Below, piece by piece: positions 17,138 through 25,277 of a stretch of 64,000 nt of DNA. A program made the translations under genes and the position numbers. The notes under the pieces were generated by a model. That model saw nothing but the letters and a program-made list of their open reading frames with translations, had not been told where the DNA came from and ran no database searches. The stretch is from Citrobacter amalonaticus Y19. Lineage in GTDB: Bacteria; Pseudomonadota; Gammaproteobacteria; Enterobacterales; Enterobacteriaceae. Location: positions 620,001-684,000 of the forward strand of contig NZ_CP011132.1 in assembly GCF_000981805.1 (NCBI RefSeq), in the 5' to 3' direction. Numbering within the stretch: the stretch's first letter is position 1; every line of letters begins with the position of its first letter.

Positions 17138-18250
17138 TTACACGCTTTTCGATAACATTTTTCTGTGGGTGTGGATCGACATGACAATCCCGAACCCGGC
17201 CATCAACACGATCAGTGCTGAGCCTCCGTAACTGACTAACGGAAGCGGTACGCCTACAACAGGCAAAATCCCACTCACCATACCAATATTAACGAAGACA
17301 TAAACGAATAAAATCAACATTAATCCACCGGCCATCACGCGACCAAAGGTGGTTTGCGCGTGGGCGGCAATCCACAGACCACGCATAATCAGCAGAATAT
17401 ACAGCGCCAGCAGGATCAGTATCCCGATCAGACCGAGCTCTTCCGCAAGGACAGCGAAGATAAAGTCGGTGTGGCGCTCGGGCAAAAATTCGAGCTGTGA
17501 CTGTGTGCCGTGTAGCCATCCCTTGCCGCTCAGACCGCCGGAGCCAATCGCAATTTTAGACTGAATGATGTGATAACCGGCGCCCAACGGATCGGTTTCC
17601 GGGTCAAGCAGCATCATCACCCGCTGACGCTGATAATCATGCATCAGGAAGAACCACAGGATCGGGATAAACGCCGCGACCAGCAGCACCGCAACGCCGA
17701 TCAAACGCCAGCTCAGGCCCGAGAGGAACAGCACGAACAGCCCGGAAAGCGCGACCAGAATCGACGTTCCGAGGTCAGGCTGCGCCGCCACCAGCAGCGT
17801 TGGCATAAAAATCAGTACCAGCGCGATGGCCGTATTCTTTAAAGATGGCGGACAGACGTCGCGGTTAATAAAGCGTGCGACCATCAAAGGAACCGCGATC
17901 TTGGCGATTTCAGAAGGCTGAAAACGTACGATGCCGAGATCCAACCAGCGCTGTGCGCCTTTGGAGATCGCGCCGAAGGCATCAACCGCCACCAGCAGAA
18001 TAATACAGAAAATATAGAGATACGGCGCCCAGCCTTCATAGACGCGAGGCGGGATCTGCGCCATGACCACCATGATCACCAGACCCATCGCAATCTGACC
18101 GACTTTACGCTCCATCATGCCAATGTCCTGGCCGCTGGCGCTCCAGATAACCAATGAGCTGTAAACCAACAGCGCCAGCAAAATCAGCAACATGGTGGGA
18201 TCGATATGGATTTTATCCCAGAATGTTCTTTTGTTCGGATTATCCGTCAT
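17138..18250 (-). CDS. mrdB: Peptidoglycan glycosyltransferase RodA (MrdB)
   Basis: RodA is the SEDS-family glycosyltransferase of the elongasome and polymerises lipid II along the side wall. The 370-residue product is a ten-helix membrane protein with the SEDS signatures AQPDLGTS, LPERHTDFIFAVLAEELG (which contains the essential aspartate) and GVPLPLVSYGGS. It starts 2 bp after mrdA, with which it forms a working enzyme pair. Confidence 0.97.
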   Translation of the reverse strand: MTDNPNKRTFWDKIHIDPTMLLILLALLVYSSLVIWSASGQDIGMMERKVGQIAMGLVIMVVMAQIPPRVYEGWAPYLYIFCIILLVAVDAFGAISKGAQRWLDLGIVRFQPSEIAKIAVPLMVARFINRDVCPPSLKNTAIALVLIFMPTLLVAAQPDLGTSILVALSGLFVLFLSGLSWRLIGVAVLLVAAFIPILWFFLMHDYQRQRVMMLLDPETDPLGAGYHIIQSKIAIGSGGLSGKGWLHGTQSQLEFLPERHTDFIFAVLAEELGLIGILILLALYILLIMRGLWIAAHAQTTFGRVMAGGLMLILFVYVFVNIGMVSGILPVVGVPLPLVSYGGSALIVLMAGFGIVMSIHTHRKMLSKSV

Positions 18251-18252
18251 GG

Positions 18253-20154
18253 TTATTGATCCTCCGCCGCTGCAACCGCCGGATTTTCCGCTGGCAGATC
18301 GGTGTTGTTATCGCCCAACATGATGTGGTCAAGAATCTGACGCATAATGGTTCCCACCGCCGGGCCTGCCCCCCCGTTTTCCAGGATGATGGCGACCGCG
18401 ACCTGCGGGTTGTTGTACGGTGCAAATGCGGTCATCAGTTTATGGTCACGCAGACGCTCAGCAATTTTATGCGCGTTATAGGTTTCGTTGGCTTTCAGGC
18501 CAAAGACCTGCGCGGTACCGGATTTGGCGGCAATTTTATACGGTGCGCTGGCGAAATATTTATGCGCGGTTCCGTTGCCACGGTTGGCGACGCCAAACAT
18601 GCCGTCTTTCGCCAGTTCCCAGTAGCCAGAGTGAATATCGCCGACCGGTGGCTCCTGCGGTTGCACCCAGGGAACCTTCTTGCCATTTTCGGCGGTACTC
18701 ATCAGCAGATGGGGCACCTTCACCACGCCGTCGTTAATCAGAATCATCAGCGCCTTACTCATCTGAATCGGCGTTGCCGTCCAGTAGCCCTGCCCAATAC
18801 CGACCGGGATGGTATCACCCTGATACCAGGGTTTTTTAAAGCGTTTGAGTTTCCACTCGCGGGTAGGCATGTTGCCGGAGCGCTCTTCCGCCAGATCAAT
18901 ACCGGTATAGTGACCGTACCCGAATTTGCCCATCCACTCGGAGAGACGATCGATCCCCATGTCATAGGCGACCTGATAGAAGAAGGTATCGGCAGATTCT
19001 TCCAGCGATTTGGTGACGTTCAGGTGTCCGTGCCCCCATTTCTTCCAGTCGCGATAGCGTTTTTCTGAACCTGGCAACTGCCACCAGCCCGGGTCAAACA
19101 GACTGGTATTGCGGGTGATGACGCCCGCGCTTAATGCAGACACGGCGACATACGGTTTCACCGTTGACGCTGGCGGATAAACCCCCTGCGTTGCACGGTT
19201 GATAAGCGGCGTGTTCGGATCGTTAAGCAGGCCGGAGTAATCTTTGCTGGAGATACCATCAACAAACAGGTTCGGGTCATAACTTGGCATCGATACCAGC
19301 GCCAGTACGCCGCCGGTACGTGGGTCGGTGACCACCACGGCGGCGCGACTGCCGGCGAGCAGTGTTTCGATATACTGCTGCAGTTTGAGATCCAGCGTCA
19401 GGTAGATGTCGTGTCCGGCCTGCGGCGGAACTTCCTTGAGTTGGCGGATGACGCGGCCACGGTTGTTGACTTCAACTTCCTCGTAGCCGGTCTGACCGTG
19501 CAGCACATCTTCGTAGTAGCGCTCGATCCCCAGTTTTCCGATGTCATGGGTGGCGGCATAGTTAGCCAGCTTGCCGTCTTTATCCAGTCGCTCAACGTCT
19601 TTATCGTTAATTTTCGACACGTAGCCAATAACATGGGTGAGCGCAGAACCGTACGGGTAGAAGCGGCGCTTATAGCCTTTTACTTCAACGCCGGGGAAGC
19701 GGTACTGGTTAACGGCAAAACGTGCAACCTGGACTTCGCTCAGGTTAGTTTTGACGGGAATAGAGGTAAAGCGGTGCGAACGTGCGCGCTCTTTCTTGAA
19801 TGCCGCAATATCGTCATCGGTCAGGTCAACGACGTTGCGCAGAGCATCCAGCGTTTGCTGCACGTTATCGACCTTCTCGGGCATCATTTCTATTTGGTAA
19901 ATGGTGCGGTTCAGGGCGAGAGGAATACCGTTACGATCATAAATAATGCCGCGGCTGGGAGCGATGGGCACCAGCTTAATCCGGTTTTCATTCGAGCGAG
20001 TCTGGTAATCGGTAAAACGGACGATCTGCAGATTATACAGGTTGGCGATAAGTACGCCGGTGAGCAGTAAGATACCCAAAAAAGCGACCAGCGCCCGGCG
20101 CACAAATAGCGCGGACTCAGCCGTATAGTCGCGAAAAGAATTCTGTAATTTCAT
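18253..20154 (-). CDS. mrdA: Penicillin-binding protein 2 (MrdA)
   Basis: PBP2 is the transpeptidase of the elongasome and is needed for rod shape. The 633-residue protein has a short cytoplasmic tail, one transmembrane helix (about 20-42), a pedestal domain and a transpeptidase domain with STVKPY (active serine about 330), SADTFFYQVA and KSGTAQ. It is the target of mecillinam. It lies 29 bp after rlmH and directly before mrdB. Confidence 0.97.
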   Translation of the reverse strand: MKLQNSFRDYTAESALFVRRALVAFLGILLLTGVLIANLYNLQIVRFTDYQTRSNENRIKLVPIAPSRGIIYDRNGIPLALNRTIYQIEMMPEKVDNVQQTLDALRNVVDLTDDDIAAFKKERARSHRFTSIPVKTNLSEVQVARFAVNQYRFPGVEVKGYKRRFYPYGSALTHVIGYVSKINDKDVERLDKDGKLANYAATHDIGKLGIERYYEDVLHGQTGYEEVEVNNRGRVIRQLKEVPPQAGHDIYLTLDLKLQQYIETLLAGSRAAVVVTDPRTGGVLALVSMPSYDPNLFVDGISSKDYSGLLNDPNTPLINRATQGVYPPASTVKPYVAVSALSAGVITRNTSLFDPGWWQLPGSEKRYRDWKKWGHGHLNVTKSLEESADTFFYQVAYDMGIDRLSEWMGKFGYGHYTGIDLAEERSGNMPTREWKLKRFKKPWYQGDTIPVGIGQGYWTATPIQMSKALMILINDGVVKVPHLLMSTAENGKKVPWVQPQEPPVGDIHSGYWELAKDGMFGVANRGNGTAHKYFASAPYKIAAKSGTAQVFGLKANETYNAHKIAERLRDHKLMTAFAPYNNPQVAVAIILENGGAGPAVGTIMRQILDHIMLGDNNTDLPAENPAVAAAEDQ

Positions 20155-20183
20155 CCGCTGCTTAGTCTACTCAAGCTCAGTGA

Positions 20184-20651
20184 TCACTCACGGTGATAAG
20201 GGTGATTAGTGGTAATGCTCCACGCCCGATACAGGCTCTCTGCCACCAGCACCCGGACAAGCGGATGAGGAAGTGTTAGCGCAGAGAGCGACCAACTTTG
20301 TTCTGCCGCGGCTTTGCAGGCAGGGGATAATCCTTCCGGTCCGCCGATTAACAGGCTGACATCGCGACCGTCCAGTTTCCAGCGTTCCAGTTCGGTTGCC
20401 AGTTGCGGCGTGTCCCAGGGCTTACCGGGAATATCCAGGGTGACAATGCGGTTTTTGCCTGCGGCAGCCAGCATCTGTTCACCCTCTTTGTCGAGAATAC
20501 GCTTGATATCCGCGTTCTTGCCGCGTTTGCCGGCCGGAATTTCGATCAGCTCAAAAGGCATGTCTTTGGGAAAACGCCGCAGGTACTCGGTAAAACCGGT
20601 TTGTACCCAGTCGGGCATTTTCGTGCCTACCGCGACAAGTTGAAGCTTCAC
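20184..20651 (-). CDS. rlmH: 23S rRNA pseudouridine-1915 methyltransferase RlmH
   Basis: RlmH is a SPOUT-fold enzyme that methylates N3 of pseudouridine 1915 in helix 69 of 23S rRNA on the assembled 70S ribosome. The product has 155 residues, the usual length. It shows LLIGGPEGLS (the SAM-binding knot) and the C-terminal LPHPLVRVLVAESLYRAWSI. It follows rsfS by three bases. Confidence 0.97.
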   Translation of the reverse strand: MKLQLVAVGTKMPDWVQTGFTEYLRRFPKDMPFELIEIPAGKRGKNADIKRILDKEGEQMLAAAGKNRIVTLDIPGKPWDTPQLATELERWKLDGRDVSLLIGGPEGLSPACKAAAEQSWSLSALTLPHPLVRVLVAESLYRAWSITTNHPYHRE

Positions 20652-20654
20652 GCA

Positions 20655-20972
20655 TTAACTCCAGAGTTTTTCCAGCTCATACAGGCGACGGCTCTCTTCC
20701 TGCATAACATGGACAATCACTTCACCCAGATCAACGACGATCCAGTCGGCGACGCTTTCACCTTCCACACCCAACGGCAGCATTCCCGCTGCGCGAGATT
20801 CCTGTACGACGTGGTCAGCAATAGACATGACGTGACGGCTGGAAGTGCCGGTACAAATGATCATGCAGTCGGTGATACTGGATTTGCCCTGAACGTCTAA
20901 GGCGATGATGTCCTGACCTTTAAGGTCATCAATTTTGTCGATTACAAAATCCTGGAGTGCTTTACCCTGCAA
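20655..20972 (-). CDS. rsfS: Ribosome silencing factor RsfS
   Basis: RsfS binds ribosomal protein uL14 and blocks joining of the subunits in stationary phase. The 105-residue product contains SSITDCMIICTGTSSRH and GVEGESVADWIVVDLG. A TTG at 20972 is chosen as start because it follows AGGGGGA and gives the family N terminus (QGKALQDFVIDKIDDLKG). The frame runs 25 codons further upstream without similarity. It leads the rlmH-mrdA-mrdB-rlpA series. Confidence 0.93.
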   Translation of the reverse strand: MQGKALQDFVIDKIDDLKGQDIIALDVQGKSSITDCMIICTGTSSRHVMSIADHVVQESRAAGMLPLGVEGESVADWIVVDLGEVIVHVMQEESRRLYELEKLWS

Positions 20973-21229
20973 GTTTTCCCCCTGGGTGCATGAATGCGTA
21001 TTAATAAGCCTGTCAGTATACCTGAACCCACCGTCCTTTCGGGACAAATGTCACCGACGGTTTTTGAAAGTGGGCTATCATCCCACCCCATGCAACAGAA
21101 TGCATCGCCATTTTTGTAAAACAATTTCTGCAACGTGCTGAAGGGCGGGGAAAGTCTGGCAGCGGAGAATAGCAGCCTGTCCGGGGGTGTCAATGGGCGG
21201 AGCGTTTCTGGCGATAAAAAACAGACATT

Positions 21230-21841
21230 TTACTCGCCGGGTGTCCATATCGCTCTGCTGTTGAGAACCCGAAGTGTGGCAAAATCACCAGTGAAATCAA
21301 TGGCGCTCCAGCAGCCTTGCTCAACGCGAAAATGCCACATCGCGGCGGCGGGCATGGCAAGCAACCGGGCAATCAGCAGGCTGAGGACGCCCTGATGGCT
21401 GACCACCAGCACATGATCATGGTGCTGGTAATCGGCAAGGAGCGCGATCGCCTGCTCAACGCGCCGGGCGAAGGCCTGAAATCCTTCCCCATTGGTGGGA
21501 ACGGCATTTTGCCAGTCGTTGCACCAGGCCGCATAGTTCTCGGCATCTTCGCGAGTCAGATCCCGGTGATGGCGCATCTCCCAGTCGCCAAAGAACATCT
21601 CATTGAGCTCGGGCTTCACCTGCAGCGGCAGTTCACGCCCCTGAAGGACCAAACGCGCCGTGTGCTGTGCGCGCTCCAGTTCGCTGCACAGCACCTGCTC
21701 AAAAGGAACCTGGCTGAGCAGTGTATTCAGCGTTTGCGCCTGCTCCACACCGCGCCCGGTCAACGGCGTGGGGGCATGGCCGCTGTACAATCCCGCCACA
21801 TTGGCCTCGGTTTCTCCATGACGAACTAACCAGAGTCGCAT
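21230..21841 (-). CDS. cobC: Alpha-ribazole phosphatase CobC (phosphoglycerate-mutase family)
   Basis: CobC is a histidine phosphatase that removes phosphate from alpha-ribazole-5'-phosphate or adenosylcobalamin-5'-phosphate late in vitamin B12 assembly. The 203-residue product has the RHG motif (LVRHGETEAN), ELERAQHTA and the second histidine in VVSHQGVL. The ATG at 21841 gives the family N terminus MRLWLVRHGE; 81 upstream codons of open frame belong to the shared control region. It is divergent from cobD and points toward rsfS, 257 bp away. Confidence 0.93.
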   Translation of the reverse strand: MRLWLVRHGETEANVAGLYSGHAPTPLTGRGVEQAQTLNTLLSQVPFEQVLCSELERAQHTARLVLQGRELPLQVKPELNEMFFGDWEMRHHRDLTREDAENYAAWCNDWQNAVPTNGEGFQAFARRVEQAIALLADYQHHDHVLVVSHQGVLSLLIARLLAMPAAAMWHFRVEQGCWSAIDFTGDFATLRVLNSRAIWTPGE

Positions 21842-21938
21842 TTTCCCCTCGTGATACGTATTCGCGCAAAACATGATATTCGCCCTGAATGCGCGCGCTA
21901 TTTTCTCTAAAATAGCCTCTTTTGCCAGGAGCGGCACG

Positions 21939-23024
21939 ATGTCTTTATTCAAAAGCGCCCACGGCGGTAACACCCGTGAAGCGGCCGAACTTCTCGGGAT
22001 CTCCCCCGAGAAGTTGCTGGATTTTAGCGCGAATATTAATCCGCTGGGTATGCCCGAAACGGTAAAACGCGCCATCGTCGACAATTTACATCTTGCCGAG
22101 CGCTATCCCGACGTCGATTACAGCCACTTACATCAGGCGCTGGCCCGACATCATCAGGTACCTGTCGGGTGGATCCTTGCCGGTAACGGTGAAACCGAGT
22201 CGATCTTTACCCTGGTGAACGGTTTGAAACCGCGGCGGGCGATGATCGTCACGCCTGGATTTGCTGAATACCGGCGTGCATTACAGTGGGGTGAATGCAT
22301 CATTGATGCGTTCGCGCTGCGTGAAGAGGACGGTTGGCAGTTGACCGGGGCGATACTCGACGCCCTGACGGCAGAACTGGACTGTCTGTTTTTGTGCACC
22401 CCCAACAATCCCACCGGGTTACTGCCGGAGCGGGGATTACTTGAAGCGATTGCCGGACGCTGCCAGGCGCTGAATATTGCGCTGATTCTTGATGAAGCGT
22501 TCATCGATTTTATTGCCGACGAGGCGGGATTTATTCCGCAGCTACAGAATAACCCGCATATCTGGGTTCTGCGTTCGCTGACAAAATTTTATGCGATTCC
22601 GGGGCTACGATTGGGGTATCTCATCAACAGCGATGAGCAGGCGGTCGCGGCAATGAGGGCGCGACAGATGCCGTGGTCGATCAACGCCTTTGCCGCGCTG
22701 GCAGGGGAGCAGGTTCTGGAGGATAGCGCCTATCAACAAGCGACATGGCAGTGGTTACGGGAAGAGGGCGGACGCTTTTATCAACGGCTGTGTGCGCTGC
22801 CGGGACTGACGGTGTATCCCGGCCAGGCGAATTATCTCCTGTTGCGCAGCGATACCGATCTCCAGCGTGCTTTGCTGGCGCGGCATATTCTGATCCGCAG
22901 TTGCGCCAATTATCCCGGTCTTGATGGACGCTATTTCCGTGTGGCAATACGCAGTCAGGAAGAGAATGACCGCCTGCTGATGGCGTTAACCGAGGTGCTT
23001 AGCGATACAACCCGTGCTGATTGA
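21939..23024 (+). CDS. cobD: L-threonine-O-3-phosphate decarboxylase CobD
   Basis: CobD is a PLP enzyme that makes (R)-1-amino-2-propanol O-2-phosphate, the linker of the B12 nucleotide loop. The 361-residue protein is of the class I aminotransferase fold. It carries NINPLGMP, LCTPNNPTGL, DEAFIDF and the Schiff-base lysine in RSLTKFYAIPGLRLGY (about 216). The ATG at 21939 follows AGGAG. E. coli K-12 lacks this gene at the locus, while Salmonella has it. Its last 26 bp overlap the 3' end of convergent nadD. Confidence 0.95.
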   Translation: MSLFKSAHGGNTREAAELLGISPEKLLDFSANINPLGMPETVKRAIVDNLHLAERYPDVDYSHLHQALARHHQVPVGWILAGNGETESIFTLVNGLKPRRAMIVTPGFAEYRRALQWGECIIDAFALREEDGWQLTGAILDALTAELDCLFLCTPNNPTGLLPERGLLEAIAGRCQALNIALILDEAFIDFIADEAGFIPQLQNNPHIWVLRSLTKFYAIPGLRLGYLINSDEQAVAAMRARQMPWSINAFAALAGEQVLEDSAYQQATWQWLREEGGRFYQRLCALPGLTVYPGQANYLLLRSDTDLQRALLARHILIRSCANYPGLDGRYFRVAIRSQEENDRLLMALTEVLSDTTRAD

Positions 23025-23640
23025 TATAGTCCAGCACGGCTTGCGGCATCAGGTCGTCGCACGGCTCGCCGTTTTCCAGCCGTTCGCGGATGATCGTGGC
23101 GGAAATATTGAACCACGGCGTCTCGGCGAGATAAATTTTCCCGGCCGGTAGCAGGTGCAGATCGTCCGGTGTATTCGTCAGATGTTGATCCAGCCACTGC
23201 TGATGCTGTTCCTGCGCCATTTCAAGCGGATAGCCCGGACGGCGGCAGACAATCAGATGGGTATTGTCGAGAATCGTTTCGTAGTCATGCCAGGTCGGGA
23301 AGGTCAACAATGAGTCCTGACCAATGATAAACGCCAGCGGGACATCCGGGCCTTGTTCTTCACGCCAGGCCTTCAGCGTTTGCGCCGTATAGGAGGGCGT
23401 GTCGTGCCGCAGTTCGCGCTCATCGAGGATAAACAGCGGCTTGTCGGCAATCGCCAGTTCAAGCATGGTTTTTCGCTGTGCGCTGGTCGCCTCCGGCTGC
23501 GGGCGATGAGGGGGAACATTATTGGGCATCACGATGACCCGCGACAGACCAATCAGATTGGCCAGCGTTTCCACGGGCTTGAGGTGACCATAGTGCACCG
23601 GATCAAAGGTGCCGCCAAAGAGAGCCTGTAACGATTTCAT
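22999..23640 (-). CDS. nadD: Nicotinate-nucleotide adenylyltransferase NadD
   Basis: NadD joins nicotinate mononucleotide and ATP to deamido-NAD in NAD synthesis. The 213-residue product has the nucleotidyltransferase motifs GGTFDPVHYGHLK and ISATIIRERL. The start at 23640 (MKSLQALFGG) matches E. coli. It follows holA with one base between, and overlaps cobD tail to tail by 26 bp. Confidence 0.97.
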   Translation of the reverse strand: MKSLQALFGGTFDPVHYGHLKPVETLANLIGLSRVIVMPNNVPPHRPQPEATSAQRKTMLELAIADKPLFILDERELRHDTPSYTAQTLKAWREEQGPDVPLAFIIGQDSLLTFPTWHDYETILDNTHLIVCRRPGYPLEMAQEQHQQWLDQHLTNTPDDLHLLPAGKIYLAETPWFNISATIIRERLENGEPCDDLMPQAVLDYINQHGLYR

Positions 23641-23641
23641 A

Positions 23642-24673
23642 TCAGCCATCAATAAAAACTTCAGCCAGTGCTTTGTGGCAAATCAGCAGTGAGAGCCCTT
23701 CAAGCTCCGCCCAGACCGACTGGCCATAGTCCTGCTTCAGCGTTAATTCCGTACGTGTCAGTAATTGCACCGCCTGACGTAACTGCGCCGGACTCAGCCG
23801 GTTCAGCGCATCGCCAATCATGCCCCGGCGGTTTTGCCAGACGCGGTGCTTATCAAAGAGCGTGCGCAGCGGGGTGTGGGCCGACTGACGCTTCAGCGTG
23901 ACCAGCAGCAACAGTTCACGTTGTAGGGTGCGCAGCAAAATAACCGGTTCGCTGCCTTCCAGACGTAACTGCTGAAGAATGTGCAGGGCGCGCTTACTTT
24001 TGCCCATGACCAGCGCATCCACCCAATGGAACGGGGTGAAGTGGGCGGCGTCGTTAACCGCCTGCTCGACGCGGGGCAGGGTGAGCTTACCGTCAGGCCA
24101 CAATAAGGACAAACGTTCCAGCGCCTGCGCCAGTGCCAGCAGGTTACCTTCATAGCAATAGCACAACAGTTGATTCGCCGCGTCGTCCAGTTGCAAATTG
24201 TTTTGCTTTGCGCGTGCCGCTACCCAACGGGGGAGCTGCGCCTGTTCCGGTGTCTGACAACTGACCTGTACGCTTCGCTCGGCCAGCGCGCTAAACCAGG
24301 CGGCATTTTCTTGCGCTTTGCTGAGCTTGTTTCCGCGCACGATCAGCAGCAGATCGTCATGCAGCAGTTGAACCAATGTCGTTAGTTGTTCATTAATGGC
24401 GGCATTCGGACCATTTTCGGGCATCAGCAACAGCAGCGTCTGACGACTGGCGAACAGGCTCATTGCCTGGCATTGCGAGAACAACGCGTTCCAGTCGGTA
24501 TTGTTATCGAGAGTAAAAGTATGGTGTTCGTCGAACCCCTGAGTTGCCGCAACCTGACGGATGGCGTCCTGGCTTTCCTGCAACAACAGTGGATCGTTTC
24601 CGAGTAGCAGATACGCCGCGCGCAACCCTTCAGAGAGTTGCGCGCGGAGTTGTTCAGGGTACAACCGAATCAT
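23642..24673 (-). CDS. holA: DNA polymerase III delta subunit HolA
   Basis: HolA is the clamp-loader subunit that opens the beta sliding clamp at the replication fork. The 343-residue product has the usual length. The beta-binding residues in the region QAMSLFASRQTLLLLMPEN and the helical C-terminal collar domain are recognisable. It overlaps lptE by one base (TGATG) and precedes nadD in the leuS-lptE-holA-nadD operon. Confidence 0.96.
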   Translation of the reverse strand: MIRLYPEQLRAQLSEGLRAAYLLLGNDPLLLQESQDAIRQVAATQGFDEHHTFTLDNNTDWNALFSQCQAMSLFASRQTLLLLMPENGPNAAINEQLTTLVQLLHDDLLLIVRGNKLSKAQENAAWFSALAERSVQVSCQTPEQAQLPRWVAARAKQNNLQLDDAANQLLCYCYEGNLLALAQALERLSLLWPDGKLTLPRVEQAVNDAAHFTPFHWVDALVMGKSKRALHILQQLRLEGSEPVILLRTLQRELLLLVTLKRQSAHTPLRTLFDKHRVWQNRRGMIGDALNRLSPAQLRQAVQLLTRTELTLKQDYGQSVWAELEGLSLLICHKALAEVFIDG

Positions 24674-25263
24674 CAGTTACCCAGCGTGCTGGAGACACGC
24701 GTTGAAGAGGAAGCGGGAGCCGCTTCTTGATCGTCAACGGCAACCTCTTCTTGCGATGAGAGACGATCCGCAGCATGTACGCTTGGCAGCTTACGAATCA
24801 ACTGCTCCGCCGCTCTGTCGTACATCTCTTTGATGATCATATCCTGTTCGTTATCCTTCGCCAGCGCCATCTGTGGGTTGTCGAAGAACGAACGGAATAC
24901 CCGGACGCTGATTGGATAAATATCGTGACCAGGAATCAACACTGACGCACTGACCGTCATAACCATCTGATACTCCGCTGTCTGACCATTCTGGAAGACA
25001 GATGCGGTATCTTTCGAAATACCGACCCGACCCAGACGCAAAGACGGCACGTCTTTACGCAGCGTACTCATATCCAGTAGCTCAATGTCATTCAGACGCA
25101 GTTGATTACGCACCGCACGGCTTAACGGACCATTCGGATCCCCCGTGACCAGAATCATGGTTTTCATTGTGTCCGGAACCTGCGTGGTACTGCGCAGGTG
25201 CCAGCCACACCCGGCGGTGGTTAACACCGCCAGAGATAACAATAATGTTGCCAGATATCGCAC
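24673..25263 (-). CDS. lptE: LPS assembly lipoprotein LptE
   Basis: LptE is the outer-membrane lipoprotein plug of the LptD barrel and is needed to insert lipopolysaccharide on the cell surface. The 196-residue precursor has a lipobox with C19 (TTAGC). The body contains LRDVPS-type and EYQMVMTVSASV segments, and the C-terminal tail is low in complexity and Ser/Ala-rich. It starts 14 bp after leuS and overlaps holA by one base. Confidence 0.95.
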   Translation of the reverse strand: MRYLATLLLSLAVLTTAGCGWHLRSTTQVPDTMKTMILVTGDPNGPLSRAVRNQLRLNDIELLDMSTLRKDVPSLRLGRVGISKDTASVFQNGQTAEYQMVMTVSASVLIPGHDIYPISVRVFRSFFDNPQMALAKDNEQDMIIKEMYDRAAEQLIRKLPSVHAADRLSSQEEVAVDDQEAAPASSSTRVSSTLGN

Positions 25264-25277
25264 GCTTCCTCCCGCGC

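Noticed and set aside
18154..19068. 304-codon open frame antisense to mrdA
   Set aside because: It is a shadow of a conserved gene with no start context and no family similarity.
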